A DNA stretch of 64,000 nt. Origin: Plumapathes pennacea. Taxonomy: Eukaryota; Cnidaria; Anthozoa; Antipatharia; Myriopathidae. Location of the stretch: assembly GCA_964036295.1 (NCBI GenBank), contig OZ038471.1:3527001-3591000 (forward strand). Direction: 5' to 3'. The notes below the pieces were generated by a model, which was not told where the DNA came from, made no database searches, and was given only the letters and a program-made list of their open reading frames with translations. Position 1 is the first letter of the stretch; each line of letters starts with the position of its first letter. The position numbers and the translations under genes are program-made. This document shows positions 43,001 to 55,700 of the stretch, piece by piece.

Positions 43001-45995
43001 ATGTGATTCATTTTAAAGTAAATCACTTTTCAGGGTGAGTATTTGCGGTATTTTAAGTTATAATAGCTCTCTCTCTATCGACTCCGTCGGTCTTTCAGAC
43101 TATTAGTCACACCTGCGACTAATGTAAGGGGCGCGAGAAGCCTCTGGTGGAAGCAGTAGAAAATGTACTTTACAGTAGAAAATGTTCGTTACTCGTTACT
43201 TTTAACTCACACTTGTAAAACCGTTTTGGATTGGATTCACATAACACGATTCGACCAATCCTGTCTAAGAACCTGGTGTCGTATTCATTAAACTTTTGAA
43301 CGACAATATTCTTAAGTTTAACTTACACACAATATCACACGAAATTCCATATTCACCAAAGGTAAAGTTTGTAAATTGCGTTTTTATCTTTACGCAAGCT
43401 CTTGACTGCTACTGATTTTCCACGTTCGTATGAACAGTCCAGGGCTTTTTGCAGCAGTATATTGTACGCAAGCCATACGAACATCAGTTATAAACTCTCT
43501 TCCGACATTTGTAACAATTTTCATTCGTACATACCTTCTTTTGTGGAGAGAAATTTGATACTGTACTCCTGAAAATTTGTAGTCTGCTCCAAATCCTTCT
43601 AACGAGACTTGCTCATTAACTTGAACAAACGTTTCCTTCCACCAGGTTTGGGATAATGTTGGGTTGGGGTAGCACAGCTGCACTTGGTGTTTGGGAATAT
43701 GCGGCGTCCTTGTTCAAGCCACCGCCTTTGCCGGTTCTGTTCCGTGCGTGTGAGCGAATAAGCAATCCGCGAGTTGGCTCCACGACGCAGCTGATTCTTA
43801 TCTGTCTACCTGCTCACAAGCGCAACGAAAAAAATGAAGAGTACAAGACTCTTAGCCAGGGTGACTCTGATGAAGACCTAAGACCTCAAGATAGGTCTTA
43901 TGTGCAACTTGATAAAATGGGAGGCTTAAAAGCTGCTCAAAACATGGAAGACTTCTGCCTTGTGTAAGAGTTTATCTGAAAGAGTTCGGGTTTGGTCAAT
44001 GCGCTGCTTGTAAAACGCCATTTTCTCCAGGTTTTATGTGTTCTGTTAGGAGCAGTTCCAGCTACATTTTCAGGAGAAATTGGATTAAGAAACACATTGA
44101 TTAGTGCTGAAGGGGGGAAGGGATGATATACCAACTTTTTTTTCAACATTGTTTGAATTCAATACAGTATAGAAGAGAGTTATATTTTGCCTTCCAGTAA
44201 CACTCTGGCCATTTTTGTTCTCATTTTTGTTCTTCTGTTATATATTTCAGCTTCAAGGAAACGAATCCTTTTGAGAAAACTCTTGACGTTCGTGTCGTTG
44301 AGTGCAGAATGACTTTGCTTTCCTTCTATGGCGATCCAGCTAGAAATAAAAAGCTCTGCGAATTTTCGGTTGTACTTATGCCTCCAGAACTATCAGGGAC
44401 AAACAAGGTAGGTGGAGCTTGAGGAGAGGGACACCTTTTTGTTCATATAAACACAGGGACAACTCGTATTACGCAAATTTATCTCGTCAAAATCAAAATC
44501 ACAGTATAATCGAATATCTTAGAGTGCAGAATGAATAATTGGACATTCATCCCTCGGTCCGCGGAGATTGCTAAATGCCCTGGTCTCCGAAGCTTAAGGG
44601 ACAAATCTGACCCGGTTCACACGGGGCAACGCTTTTCATATAAACGTTGCTCGGGGACAACGTTTGTTCTTTATAAATGAAGCCTTAAAGGGACCCTCTC
44701 AGCCTTTTCAATGTTTTTGTTTACATCTGGAAAATGCAAGGCTGAATTCAAACGAAAAATAGGTTAGTAGAATAAATTAGTTTTCAAAAGAAACTAATTT
44801 TCTCCCCAAACGAGTCTGATGGAAGTGGATTGCTATTCAGTTTCCTTTTTTCTTTATATCTTCTTCAGCGCGCAGTTGAATTTTTTGGAGTTCTGATCGA
44901 AGGCACCCTGTCTGACTCACCTGTTGAGATTATTGACGTTTGTTTGGGGACTCTGGAGGACAAAGATCTTGTCGAACAGGCTCGGGAATGCCGCCTTTCC
45001 AGTGGAAGTTTTGATACACAGAAGTTTTACGAATTGTTGGCGAGTTGTGAAGAAACCAAGCAGGACGCTTGTTTGAACCATATTCTGAAAAGATTGGAAA
45101 CGATAAGTGGAAAAAAGGGAGTGGAACACGTCAAGGAGGCTCTCCAAAAAGGTAACACTATTGTTTGTGAAATGGCGTAAATAAATCATTTTGGAGGGAA
45201 AAGAAACAAATGAATCTAACAATTGATAATGTGGCTAAATGCAATTTAGGCAATGTTAATGTCGAGACTTGCTGATCACGGGTGAACAGCCCCGTCCCCC
45301 CCGTCAGAGGGCTTCTGGGCCGAGTTTTCGCCCCTGCATTGCTTGACTTTTGCTCAACCTTGGCGGGTCGATTTTGTTTGCTCGATCACAGCAGATCAAT
45401 TATGTTTGCCCGATTGTAGCTGATAGATTCTGCCATGGATACCCCCTTCCACCCTAATGCCAACCGCATCTCAAACGTTGAATGTAGGCCATTGAATGTA
45501 TTTGATTACTGAAAACAAGTTTAATGACATCTCGATTAAGAATATTTTGAATACGGTATACTAATGCATTATTTAACCAAACATTTATAGTTATGACAGG
45601 AAATAAAGGGTGTGAGAGTTGTCTTTGTTCTGATATTTTAAAATTTATATCTATATAATTGGCTTGGAGATTCGAATTTTTTCTACTCGTGTTTATATAT
45701 CTCATTCATTCGCCCCGCTCACTCCAATCACTTTTGCTTCTCAGGACGCGACAAGGTCCACAGGAAGGTCGATGAAGATGTCGTGAAACTTGTTTCTAAT
45801 AACGAGGAAGCTGTCAAATACTGGAAACTTCTGGCAAGGAAACTAGAAGTCTCGGATAATGAGTGTTGTTACCAGTCTCTGCGAAAGTGGACGCAAGAAA
45901 AAGCTTCAGACGCAACAATCAGGAAGCTGTTAAGAGCGCTAACTCAAGTAGGACTTCGACCAGTCGTTCTCGAGATTTGTAGAAAAGTTTCCTAG
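35343..45995 (+). CDS. G4: DED-like / NB-ARC / TPR / Glu-rich / ZU5-ZU5 / UPA / X / shortened Death domain
   Basis: Eleven exons: 35343-37035, 38051-39705, 40123-40183, 40321-40975, 41139-41467, 42215-42432, 42748-43034, 43646-43963, 44251-44407, 44869-45151, 45745-45995. The joined frame is 1968 residues plus TAG. It is the duplicate of the first part of G3 (start-to-start distance 17,143 bp), including long intron stretches. It differs from G3 in a shorter spacer, a divergent C-terminal half, and loss of 13 residues from the core of the Death domain. It ends in a stop where G3 reads on. Role as for G2 by architecture; whether its Death domain still folds is open. Confidence 0.85.
38051..39705 (+). 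CDS. G4 exon 2: TPR array plus YxxxW repeats
   Basis: Same repeat order as G3 with a 5-residue Lys/Glu insertion near 38910. Phase 0 donor gtaaag. Confidence 0.85.
39955..39973. repeat. poly(C) tract
   Basis: 19 C in the intron before the hinge exon of G4; G3 has a C/T-interrupted version at 22861-22892. Confidence 0.9.
40123..40183 (+). CDS. G4 exon 3: hinge
   Basis: 61 bp, MLQKGEYVAAEKEEPSREVE, phase 1. Confidence 0.8.
40321..40975 (+). CDS. G4 exon 4: glutamate-rich 12-residue repeat spacer
   Basis: 218 residues, about 12 copies of the 12-residue unit without the 96-residue higher-order structure seen in G3. Same ends as the G3 exon. Confidence 0.85.
41139..41467 (+). CDS. G4 exon 5: ZU5-1
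   Basis: RVTFLPNAV turn, VVELSP strand, phase 1 donor gtaatg. Confidence 0.85.
41588..41800. mobile_element. MITE with ttaaccctttcactccc ends, G4 copy
   Basis: Same insertion as 25438-25646. The right end gggagtgaaagggttaa is intact; the left end is mutated. Confidence 0.8.
42215..42432 (+). CDS. G4 exon 6: ZU5-1 end / ZU5-2 start
   Basis: HAGTFAAICRL, VEIPAGA turn. Nearly identical to 26099-26316. Confidence 0.8.
42596..42632 (+). promoter_or_regulatory. intronic CRE / YY1 / E2F-like cluster, G4 copy
   Basis: TGACGTCA, CAAGATGGCGGC and GCGCGCGGGAAA in the same order and spacing as 26481-26517. Confidence 0.35.
42748..43034 (+). CDS. G4 exon 7: ZU5-2 with HFS
   Basis: Ends His-Phe-Ser (43024-43032). 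Confidence 0.85.
43646..43963 (+). CDS. G4 exon 8: UPA first part
   Basis: DLRPQD turn, MEDFCLV end. Confidence 0.7.
44251..44407 (+). CDS. G4 exon 9: UPA last part
   Basis: LSFYGDPARNKKLCEFSV core. One codon longer than in G3. Confidence 0.75.
44869..45151 (+). CDS. G4 exon 10: uncharacterised helical domain (X)
   Basis: Same length as G3 exon 10 but only a little over half identical by eye; FYELLASCEETKQDACL and KEALQKG are kept. Confidence 0.75.
45745..45995 (+). CDS. G4 exon 11: Death domain, 13 residues deleted
   Basis: YWKLLARKLEVSDNECCYQS: compared with G3 the 39 bp coding for the helix 2-3 region are gone without a frame change. The second half (SLRKWTQE, IRKLLRALTQVG) is intact. 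Ends in TAG. Confidence 0.8.
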
Positions 45996-46253
45996 TGAGA
46001 GAACTGCAAATCTAGCACACTACAATCCAAGTTGCTCTAAATATTTCACACACGGTCAGTGTGCTTAGTTTTAAGTACTGGAATAAGGTCAGTTTTTTTC
46101 TTTTTTCTTTCTTTTTTTTCTTTTTTCTTTTTTTTTTTTGCATTTTTCAATTTGGAAAAAGATGTTGCTCATGCAGTATCGAGTTTAATATAATTGGGTT
46201 ATTTTTTTTTATGAACGATTTTAAACATTTGTAACAAGTGGTAGGCAATATAG

Positions 46254-46395
46254 TTGGAGTAGTAGTAGTTGTAGTCATAGCTGTAGCTGTAGTGTTGTTA
46301 GCTAGTAACGTAGTAGTAGTAGTAGTAGTAGCATTTGTAGTAGTAGCATTTGTAGTAGTAGTGGTAGTAGTAGTAGTAGTAGTTATAATAGAATT
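46254..46395. repeat. (GTA)n-type imperfect trinucleotide repeat
   Basis: gtagta/gttgta/gcatttgta units over about 140 bp. It yields only spurious Val-rich and Thr-rich frames. Confidence 0.85.
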
Positions 46396-47007
46396 TTTAG
46401 TAATAATTTTAATATTTAATTTTACGTTTTTCACTGCATGTTAGTGCCAGAGAAACACCGAGAAATGAATAAGAGATGCATATTTTAGATAATGCTAAAA
46501 AACAAACGATTTTTTGTTATTTATTAGCTGTGCATTCGATGCACTATAATCATATATAGCCGGTAAGTTTGTTTTATACGAAGTATAAGTTAGTATTATC
46601 AAATTAGTCTACAGATATATATATACATATAGCACAGTGACCAAAGGCCACTTTTCAGTAATATTTACCTCCCTATGTAAAGTAATCTAACCCTGGATAC
46701 CAAAGGTTATCTCGCTCTCGGAAGCTCTGCGCTGTTGCAGTATTTGAACCGATATGTTTTTAAAAATACTTGTAATTTGTAAGAATGTATAGTGGCTACT
46801 TTCCAACATGCTCTGTAGTAACGTTCTTGTATGGAAATATTAGATTTTAGGTTCAATAGGTTTTGTATAGTGTCTCTAGTACTCTTTTATCAGTAGATTG
46901 TAGGCTTTAATGTTTTAAGTAATTAACTAGGATGTTAATATAAAAGATTTATTTAGATATCTAGTCTCCCCAATTAGTTTGATGAAATCTAAATCCATTG
47001 ACACTCA

Positions 47008-47013
47008 AATAAA
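47008..47013 (+). terminator. candidate poly(A) signal of G4
   Basis: AATAAA followed by a T-rich stretch, about 1 kb after the G4 stop. Confidence 0.4.
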
Positions 47014-47049
47014 GTTACTGTTTTTATTATACATTTTTGTGACGAAAAC

Positions 47050-50000
47050 ACTTGCTGATTCACTGACTGAAATAGACTAACTCCTCCTAATAGTAATCAA
47101 AATATTTAACTAAGAAGGCCTCACCATCCGCGAGGATTAGGCGTTTCCGCCTCCGCGGGCAAAGGAGGGGTACAGTATGCCCGGCGAAGGGGGGAAGGGG
47201 TGGCGACGTTTTGAATTGATCGGCGCATAATTTCTCAGCGGTCAAAGCTCGACAAATTAAGCTATGGAACACTTTACATACACGAATAAAATTACCCTAA
47301 TTTTACTTTACTCTTGCATGTTTTAATTACCTCACAGTCTCTCTGGCCCGAGGAGAGTGTTGTTGTCGAATAAAAATAAACTTTAGCACGAAGTGATAAA
47401 CAAAAGCGTTAAAGTTTTCCAATCTTCATTTCAGGCCTTATCCGCCAGTGAAGCGCTACTCGCTTCAGTCCTCCAACATTGCATCCACACGTCACGGCAT
47501 CCCCTTCCCTCCCCCGGTAAGTCTGTGTACTGGTTTTAACCATAATTATGAATATTTAAATATTTAAAAATATTCCATGAGGCTACAAGCATGCAAGAAT
47601 CTTTTCACGCCTCTTCTGTATTCATTATTTCGACGTTGCTGTTGTCGAATGTCGAAGTATTTGGTACGTTTCGTGTTTATTCCTGCTGTATGTTTTACCA
47701 AGAAGATGGGTTAGCTGACCGAACGTGTTCTTTGACTTAAGGGCAAAGATAAAGTGCAGGCAGACGGCAACTGAGCAAAACTACACTGTCGAGTATCGAT
47801 ACACGTGGAGACGAGTTATTTTCCTGGTGAGTTTTGAGTTCACTGCCTTCGCATTACGTTTAGGGTTTCATCCCAGTTAGTAAATGTACTTTTAACCCAG
47901 CCAAAAGACATTGTTAGCTTACAGAATGCGTTTCTTTGCACACACAGCTCAAGCAATGAAACGTGGAATGGACAAATGGACTGTTGGAATTGAGTAATGG
48001 TGGAACTGGATGGGATGGAGAAATGGACTGTTGTAATTGAGAAATGGACTGGCATGGAGTAACAAGCAATGGTTTCTGCAAGGTCACAAGCGCTAGACTA
48101 CTGCAAAGTAGGGCTTACTGTTGTTATTAGTTTGATCAGGTTTATGAAGGCTGGTCGGTATCATGCATTTCCGTACTGATAAAATTACTGACTAAATTTG
48201 GCTTATAATTTACTGTCGACAAACTTATTGGATTTTATTTTACAAAACGGAGCTTCGCGTCGTTTCTTTGCTTCAAACAAATTTGCCCATCTCCAAAACA
48301 GTTATTTTATGATGCATGGAACTTATCAGCCTGGTAAATTCGTTACTGCAATGAGGTGTCTTGATAATTTTTCGGAGTTCGCGTTTTTTCTCATGTCAGA
48401 AGTATCCTTTCAGTCAGTCCAGATTCAGCAATGACTTGGCTTAAACGGACATTCCTTTATGTTATTTGAATTAAACATTCAATATGTTCACCCAAAAAAC
48501 ATGGCAAATAAATGTTGTTATGATTTGCTGGAAATCAGTGCTTCAATTCAAGTGTATATGTTCTATCGAGGCACCTCATTTCGAAGTTAGTCAAGCTTTA
48601 CTTTAAATGACTGCAAACCTGCGAGATTCAAAATCATTTTTATGGCAAACGCAAACCTTCAGCTCAGTGCTACAGATACTGGCGGAGTTTTAAGTCGCGA
48701 AAACATTTTTTTCGGAGACCACACCAGTGATACTCAACCTATTGTTTCTTAAAAAAAAGTATTCGCCTTTTTTGTATCTCGCGAGTTCGGCGCAATATCG
48801 AGCGCGAATCTTTTATGTAACAGCCGATTATGTAACAGCCGAGAATTAACGGTATGCGCGCTTATACTCGAAATTAGCTCATGTTTTTCTGCATATCTGC
48901 TATTTTGTTGATTTATTTCATATTTAAATGCAAGCTGAGCGAACGGAGTGTTTTCCTTTCTTACGAAACGGTTTCTCGTGCGATTTTCTCTTGCGAAACG
49001 AACACAAAACATTCATCTGCTTCTTATCGTGTCCAATTTCGCGTCAACGGCATTGCAGTCATTTTAGTATGCTTGATCTGTGTATGTAATGGGATATGGT
49101 TGTTTCTTTCGAATCACTGAAAATTTAATCGCAAGTTTCAAATGGAAATTTGTGTTCGAAATAGGAATCTTGCTCAATTGGTTAGTCGCATATTTCAAAT
49201 GGAACTTTGCGATGGTCAATTGGAACATTGTTTTGTATGCTTGTATGTACAGATTTTCTTTACATTTTGACTTCGGGTTTTCAGGCTAAATAACAGCCAT
49301 TTGAGCAATTTGGTGCGAAGCTAAAACTTTCATTCTACCTTTATGATTTTCTAGTGATTCAACAACCATGTCTCATATTGTGCGTGTTTATTAGAAGCAA
49401 GGGAATACTTTCCCTCCTTATATCAAAAAGGACTTGAAACGGGAGGCTCTAAGAAACGTCTTTCATTTTGGCTCCGATATTCTTGATTTGGCTAAAGACT
49501 TCGGCCAACTTCATGCACCGAATTTAACGTGAACGGAAGCAACGCAAAAGGTTCTTTTGCCTCAAACATTGTGCAATTGAATATCGTAATTTTCATCAAC
49601 TTTTTTCCTTCGCGATATCAGCTTTAGTTTCCGTTTCTCAGAGCCTCTCCTTCAATTTACTTTGCTTAACTACTAGTTCGCGGAAGGGCTTTGAAGTAGT
49701 AATAGTAATAGTAGTTGTAACAGTTTAGTAGTGCTCTTGTACTACTAGTACAACTCTATTACTCTTGCTGTTTCAAAGTCCGATCATTAACCTCATTAGG
49801 TAAGCAAAAAAATTTGACTATAACTGGTGCCATCCGCTAACCCCGACCAACCTCCCCTACCGGAAAATTTACTTATATACACTCTGAATGTGACGTCAAT
49901 AAAGTTTGAAAAGCATCATGGTCTTATGTCATCTTTAATTATAAAACAGGTTTTGCAGGTTACACTGCATATTACATATTCATGTACATCATATCCCTTC

Positions 50001-52730
50001 CCCCCCCCCACAGACATCTTTATTAAGCACATCATTTAACAGAAATATAAAATGCACGCATCAAATTGGAAGTCCTTCACTAAAAAGCTAAAGGCTACAA
50101 ACATTTCAAAATACACCGACTACGCTTTTAGAGCCTTCGCGAAAGAAAACAGACACCGATTGCCTGCATCAAACTAGGAGTCCTTCAATAAAAGCAAAGG
50201 GCTACAAACATTTCAAAATATACCGACTACGCTTTTTGAGCCTCTGCGAAATAAAACAGACACCGATTGCCTGCATCAGTTGCTCCGAGCAATAATCCCC
50301 GGAATATAAAGTTCAAGAAGCGCGCGCCAAATGTACGGTGTATATATGAAATGATGCATTCAATACATCACAAGTAAAAATAAGTCATGCCTCAATAAAA
50401 TTTGGTGCGGAATTGCTGTTCAATTCCCGCGGTTATAATTCTCCAAATCTCTCCCGAAAATGCAAGCAGTCAATTTATTTCCCTCGACAGTGAAAGCAAA
50501 TATACTTTAGGCATGAGATAACTTTATAAAAGTTATGTGACGCACCCACAAAACTTGGTATAAATAATCGAAAGAAGAATACAAGTAGATGCTTAGCCGA
50601 AGGGATCGTCTGATAAACAAGGATGGAGGAAGAGAAATGCGCACTGCTCGCAAATGAAAATGAATAATATATTTGAAATTGTCCAACAGGAAAGTGAGTA
50701 AATAAAATTAGTTTTTGCTACAACGACGTAGACATTCTCTTGAAATTGAACCGCGTTAGCTTCGTGAAGCATCAGTTAATTCAGAACACGGCGTCAAGAG
50801 CTAAAATTTAACAAGAGTACTCGTTGAAGAATAAAAATATGACATCGCGACTTTCTGCAACCGAGGTTAGATGAAAAATTGTCCGACGAAAATGAAAACG
50901 ACTTCAAAATAATCTAATCAACGCGAAAAGAAAGCGCGTGATTCTCTTCCAACCATCCCAACTTAACAGAGCCACAAACTAAACAGTTCTAACTCAAGCA
51001 ATGCATAAAACCTAAACGCTGGTACGCCTGAAAATTCGAAGAAGAAGCCTGGACAAACTTCGGAGAAAATTTAGTCGGGCCACCAAAAGTTGGCAGTTAA
51101 TGAATAGAGAAGACACAAGCTATTGAAAACTTTCAACGTAAAATTGTTCCGTTTTGATTACGCAAAGTTCCATTTGAATTAATTTTCAGGTCGTACCAGA
51201 TAAAAATATACCCTTCAGAAATATAAACAGCACGAAACAACTGGCTGTAACACTTGTCCGAACAGAATTCCACATTATTGTAATATTTCTGGCGCTTAGA
51301 AATACTCAGATCAAAATTCTCGTAAAAAATAATTTAATAAAATTCCTGTGCTAAAAAAAAGTGCAGACTTTCGATTTCTGAAGGGTATATAACTAACAGC
51401 ATCAGCAAAAAAGAATAATAACAACTTGAGGTGTTCAAAAGAAATCTATTAGATAATCACGGTTTACTCGTCAAATCGGGAGAAACTGATGTACCCGAAT
51501 TTGAAGCGACAAGAGAAATATTGTACGTAACTTTGCAAAGATAAACGCGAGGGCAATTAAAAAACAGTTTCGAAGACGAAAATGATGCTTCCGCACTTCA
51601 CAGAAAGCACGAGAAAAATATGCGACAACACAAGCCGTATTACAAGAGAGATAAGCGGTTTTTATACGTCGAAAAAGAGAACGATAAATTTGCAAGCAGA
51701 AGCAAGAATAACGTAAAATCAGTGTCTGCGTTATCACAACTTCGTAAGAGAACAAAAAAGTTTCGCGCAAAAACAAGCGCCAATCGTTCACGTTTTCAGA
51801 AAAAAAAAACAGTCAGTTGACAAGAAAAGAACACGAACAAAACAAGCATTCTTTGTGAATCAAATTGATTGGACGTTATTGTTTTTGCAGCCGATATTGG
51901 CTGTTCCAGATATCTGTCATTTGCATAGTTTATCATTTTTTATTTTTCTGCAAATTAATTTGGATACCGGACCTGGAAATTTTGGCATTTTCTTAAAGGT
52001 CAAATACAGTCATCCAGTGAAATAACCACTTCCAATAAAATGCTGTTCACACGTATGCGACAGATAGAAAATTAGGAGTTTGCCCGAAGTATAGTAGTAT
52101 AATTATAAAACAAATTCAGAAAGTGCCCTCGTGTTTAAAATCGTTCTTGATAGTGAGTTCAAGAAAAGGAAAGTCTTGGAGCGAATTTGACTCAGTCTAA
52201 AAACGTTTGGAACACCTCTTTCAAAGACAAATATATGACATCATACACCACACATGTCATGCGACTGTAGAATATGAGAATATCATTAACGTATTGGAGC
52301 TTACGGTCTGCTGTTGTAAAATATATTCCTTCAGTCGTTTTCCAGTTTGAAGCCATAATCCTCCAGCCAAATATTCCTTGTAAACTTTGAGTCAAGTCCA
52401 TATGCAATGCTTCTTTTTCATTCCATGTCCCGAAAGCTACGTGGCGCCGTGAACGCACTCTGCGAGAAAAGAGAGCAATGTATTAAATAACCTGGAATGT
52501 TTCAAACAACTCGGTGAGGAAACTAAGCGTACGTTCGTTTCGTTTCGTCCGTTCGTACGTCGAAAGTTTCAATTTGGTGAAACTCACCAGAAAGTCTAAC
52601 TTTGCTTGCTCCACCATTTTAGGTCTCACGGAACACGTCCTTCTTCGTCGGAGTCTTCTCACAAATGGCTGCTGTGCACGATGGAATGAAACGTGTGAAA
52701 AATGTGGTCAAGCCGGTTTTGGCACCCTTA
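47050..52730. other. long stretch without a supported gene
   Basis: Only short frames without recognisable motifs occur on either strand. An inverted repeat of moderate quality spans about 49437-49665 (gaggctctaagaaacg / cgtttctcagagcctc). A TGACGTCA lies at 49889. Likely intergenic DNA or an intron of an unseen gene. Confidence 0.5.
50050..50276. repeat. two-copy tandem repeat, about 113 bp
   Basis: 50050-50162 and 50163-50276 share gggctacaaacatttcaaaa-like and ccgactacgcttt blocks and both end cagacaccgattgcctgcatc-like. Noncoding. Confidence 0.85.
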
Positions 52731-52732
52731 TT

Positions 52733-55700
52733 ATATGGCATAGCCTTTGTATTTTGATGAAATACGGTCATTTTTCGACCAACTCAGAATCGCATGAAAC
52801 TTTCGGGAAACGTTCTTGGTACTATTCCGACGGTTGTTATATAATTTTTGTAAACATTTATCCAGCGGGTCTTGAGATAAAGCAAATTAGAGCAAATCAT
52901 CGACTAATTCAAAACTTCACACCTTTCATAGTTTGAAGTGTTTTTGTTCCTTTATCTCGCCAACGGATGAAGATAGATAAAGCAAATGTATTGCAAAAGG
53001 TCTTCTTATAGTCCAAGGAAGGTTTCCTGAAAGTTTCAAGAGTTTTCAGTTTTTGGCCAAAATCGGCAAAAAACCCTGTGCTATAGCCTTAGTATTTTGT
53101 CAAAATTCCAACATTTTTCGACCATCTCAGAATCGCATGAAACTTTCAGGAAACGTTCCTGGGACTATGCCGACGGAGTTTGCATAGTTTTTGTAAACTT
53201 TTAGGCCGCGCGTCGTGAGAAATTAGAGCAAATTACAGCTAATGATGCACTAATTAATTCATCACACCTTTCGAGCAAAGGAGCAGAGTTTAAGCTGCTA
53301 TAGCTCGGCAACGGATGAAGATAGATAAAGCAAATGTATTGCAAAAAGTCTTCTTATAGTCCAAGGAAGGTTTCCTGAAAGTTTCAAGAGTTTTCAGTTT
53401 TTGGCCAAAATCGGCAAAAAACCCTGTGCTATAGCCTTAGTATTTTGTCAAAATTCCAACATTTTTCGACCATCTCAGAATCGCATGAAACTTTCAGGAA
53501 ACGTTCCTGGGACTATGCCGACGGAGTTTGCATAGTTTTTGTAAACTTTTAGGCCGCGCGTCGTGAGAAATTAGAGCAAATTACAGCAAATCATGCATTA
53601 ATTAATTCATCACACCTTTCGAGCAAAGGAGCAGAGTTTAAGCTGCTATAGCTCGGCAACGGATGAAGATAGATAAAGCAAATGTATTGCAAAAGGTCTT
53701 CTTATAGTCCAAGGAAGGTTTCCTGAAAGTTTCAAGAGTTTTCAGTTTTTGGCCAAAATCGGCAAAAAACCCTGTGCTATAGCCTTAGTATTTTGTCAAA
53801 ATTCCAACATTTTTCGACCATCTCAGAATCGCATGAAACTTTCAGGAAACGTTCCTGGGACTATGCTGACGGAGTTTGCATAGTTTTTGTAAACTTTTAG
53901 GCCGCGCGTCGTGAGAAATTAGAGCAAATTACAGCTAATGATGCACTAATTAATTCATCACACCTTTCGAGCAAAGGAGCAGAGTTTAAGCTGCTATAGC
54001 TCGGCAACGGATGAAGATAGATAAAGCAAATGTATTGCAAAAAGTCTTCTTATAGTCCAAGGAAGGTTTCCTGAAAGATTCAAGAGTTTTCAGTTTTTGG
54101 CCAAAATCGGCAAAAAACCCTGTGCTATAGCCTTAGTATTTTGTCAAAATTCCAACATTTTTCGACCATCTCAGAATCGCATGAAACTTTCAGGAAACGT
54201 TCCTGGGACTATGCCGACGGAGTTTGCATAGTTTTTGTAAACTTTTAGGCCGCGCGTCGTGAGAAATTAGAGCAAATTACAGCAAATCATGCATTAATTA
54301 ATTCATCACACCTTTCGAGCAAAGGAGCAGAGTTTAAGCTGCTATAGCTCGGCAACGGATGAAGATATATAAAGCAAATGTATTGCAAAAAGTCTTCTTA
54401 TAGTCCAAGGAAGGTTTCCTGAAAGATTCAAGAGTTTTCAGTTTTTGGCCAAAATCGGCAAAAAACCCTGTGCTATAGCCTTAGTATTTTGTCAAAATTC
54501 CAACATTTTTCGACCATCTCAGAACCGCATGAAACTTTCAGGAAACGTTCCTGGGACTATGCCGACGGAGTTTGCATAGTTTTTGTAAACTTTTAGGCCG
54601 CGCGTCGTGAGAAATTAGAGCAAATTACAGCAAATCATGCACTAATTAATTCATCACACCTTTCGAGCAAAGGAGCAGAGTTTAAGCTGCTATAGCTCGG
54701 CAACGGATGAAGATAGATAAAGCAAATGTATTGCAAAAAGTCTTCTTATAGTCCAAGGAAGGTTTCCTGAAAGTTTCAAGAGTTTTCAGTTTTTGGCCAA
54801 AATCGGCAAAAAACCCTGTGCTATAGCCTTAGTATTTTGTCAAAATTCCAACATTTTTCGACCATCTCAGAATCGCATGAAACTTTCAGGAAACGTTCCT
54901 GGGACTATGCCGACGGAGTTTGCATAGTTTTTGTAAACTTTTAGGCCGCGCGTCGTGAGAAATTAGAGCAAATTACAGCAAATCATGCATTAATTAATTC
55001 ATCACACCTTTCGAGCAAAGGAGCAGAGTTTAAGCTGCTATAGCTCGGCAACGGATGAAGATATATAAAGCAAATGTATTGGAAAAAGTCGTCTTATAGT
55101 CCAAGGAAGGTTTCCTGAAAGTTTCAAGAGTTTTCAGTTTTTGGCCAAAATCGGCAAAAAACCCTGTGCTATAGCCTTAGTATTTTGTCAAAATTCCAAC
55201 ATTTTTCGACCATCTCAGAATCGCATGAAACTTTCAGGAAACGTTCCTGGGACTATGCCGACGGAGTTTGCATAGTTTTTGTAAACTTTTAGGCCGCGCG
55301 TCGTGAGAAATTAGAGCAAATTACAGCAAATCATGCATTAATTAATTCATCACACCTTTCGAGCAAAGGAGCAGAGTTTAAGCTGCTATAGCTCGGCAAC
55401 GGATGAAGATAGATAAAGCAAATGTATTGCAAAAAGTCTTCTTATAGTCCAAGGAAGGTTTCCTGAAAGTTTCAAGAGTTTTCAGTTTTTGGCCAAAATC
55501 GGCAAAAAACCCTGTGCTATAGCCTTAGTATTTTGTCAAAATTCCAACATTTTTCGACCATCTCAGAATCGCATGAAACTTTCAGGAAACGTTCCTGGGA
55601 CTATGCCGACGGAGTTTGCATAGTTTTTGTAAACTTTTAGGCCGCGCGTCGTGAGAAATTAGAGCAAATTACAGCAAATCATGCATTAATTAATTCATCA

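Larger units (their letters stand above)
45996..47050. other. G4 3' flank / 3' UTR
   Basis: No exon seen. Holds a pyrimidine tract (46089-46138) and a GTA-type repeat. Confidence 0.6.

Noticed and set aside
46147..46444. Thr-rich (minus) and Val-rich (plus) frames
   Set aside because: Translations of the GTA trinucleotide repeat.
47436..47514. Exon-like stretch between ttcag and gtaagt
   Set aside because: Acceptor and donor are plausible but no neighbouring exon in phase, motif or paralogous copy supports it.
52514..52936. 140-residue + strand frame
   Set aside because: It runs into the first diverged satellite unit and has no recognisable motif.
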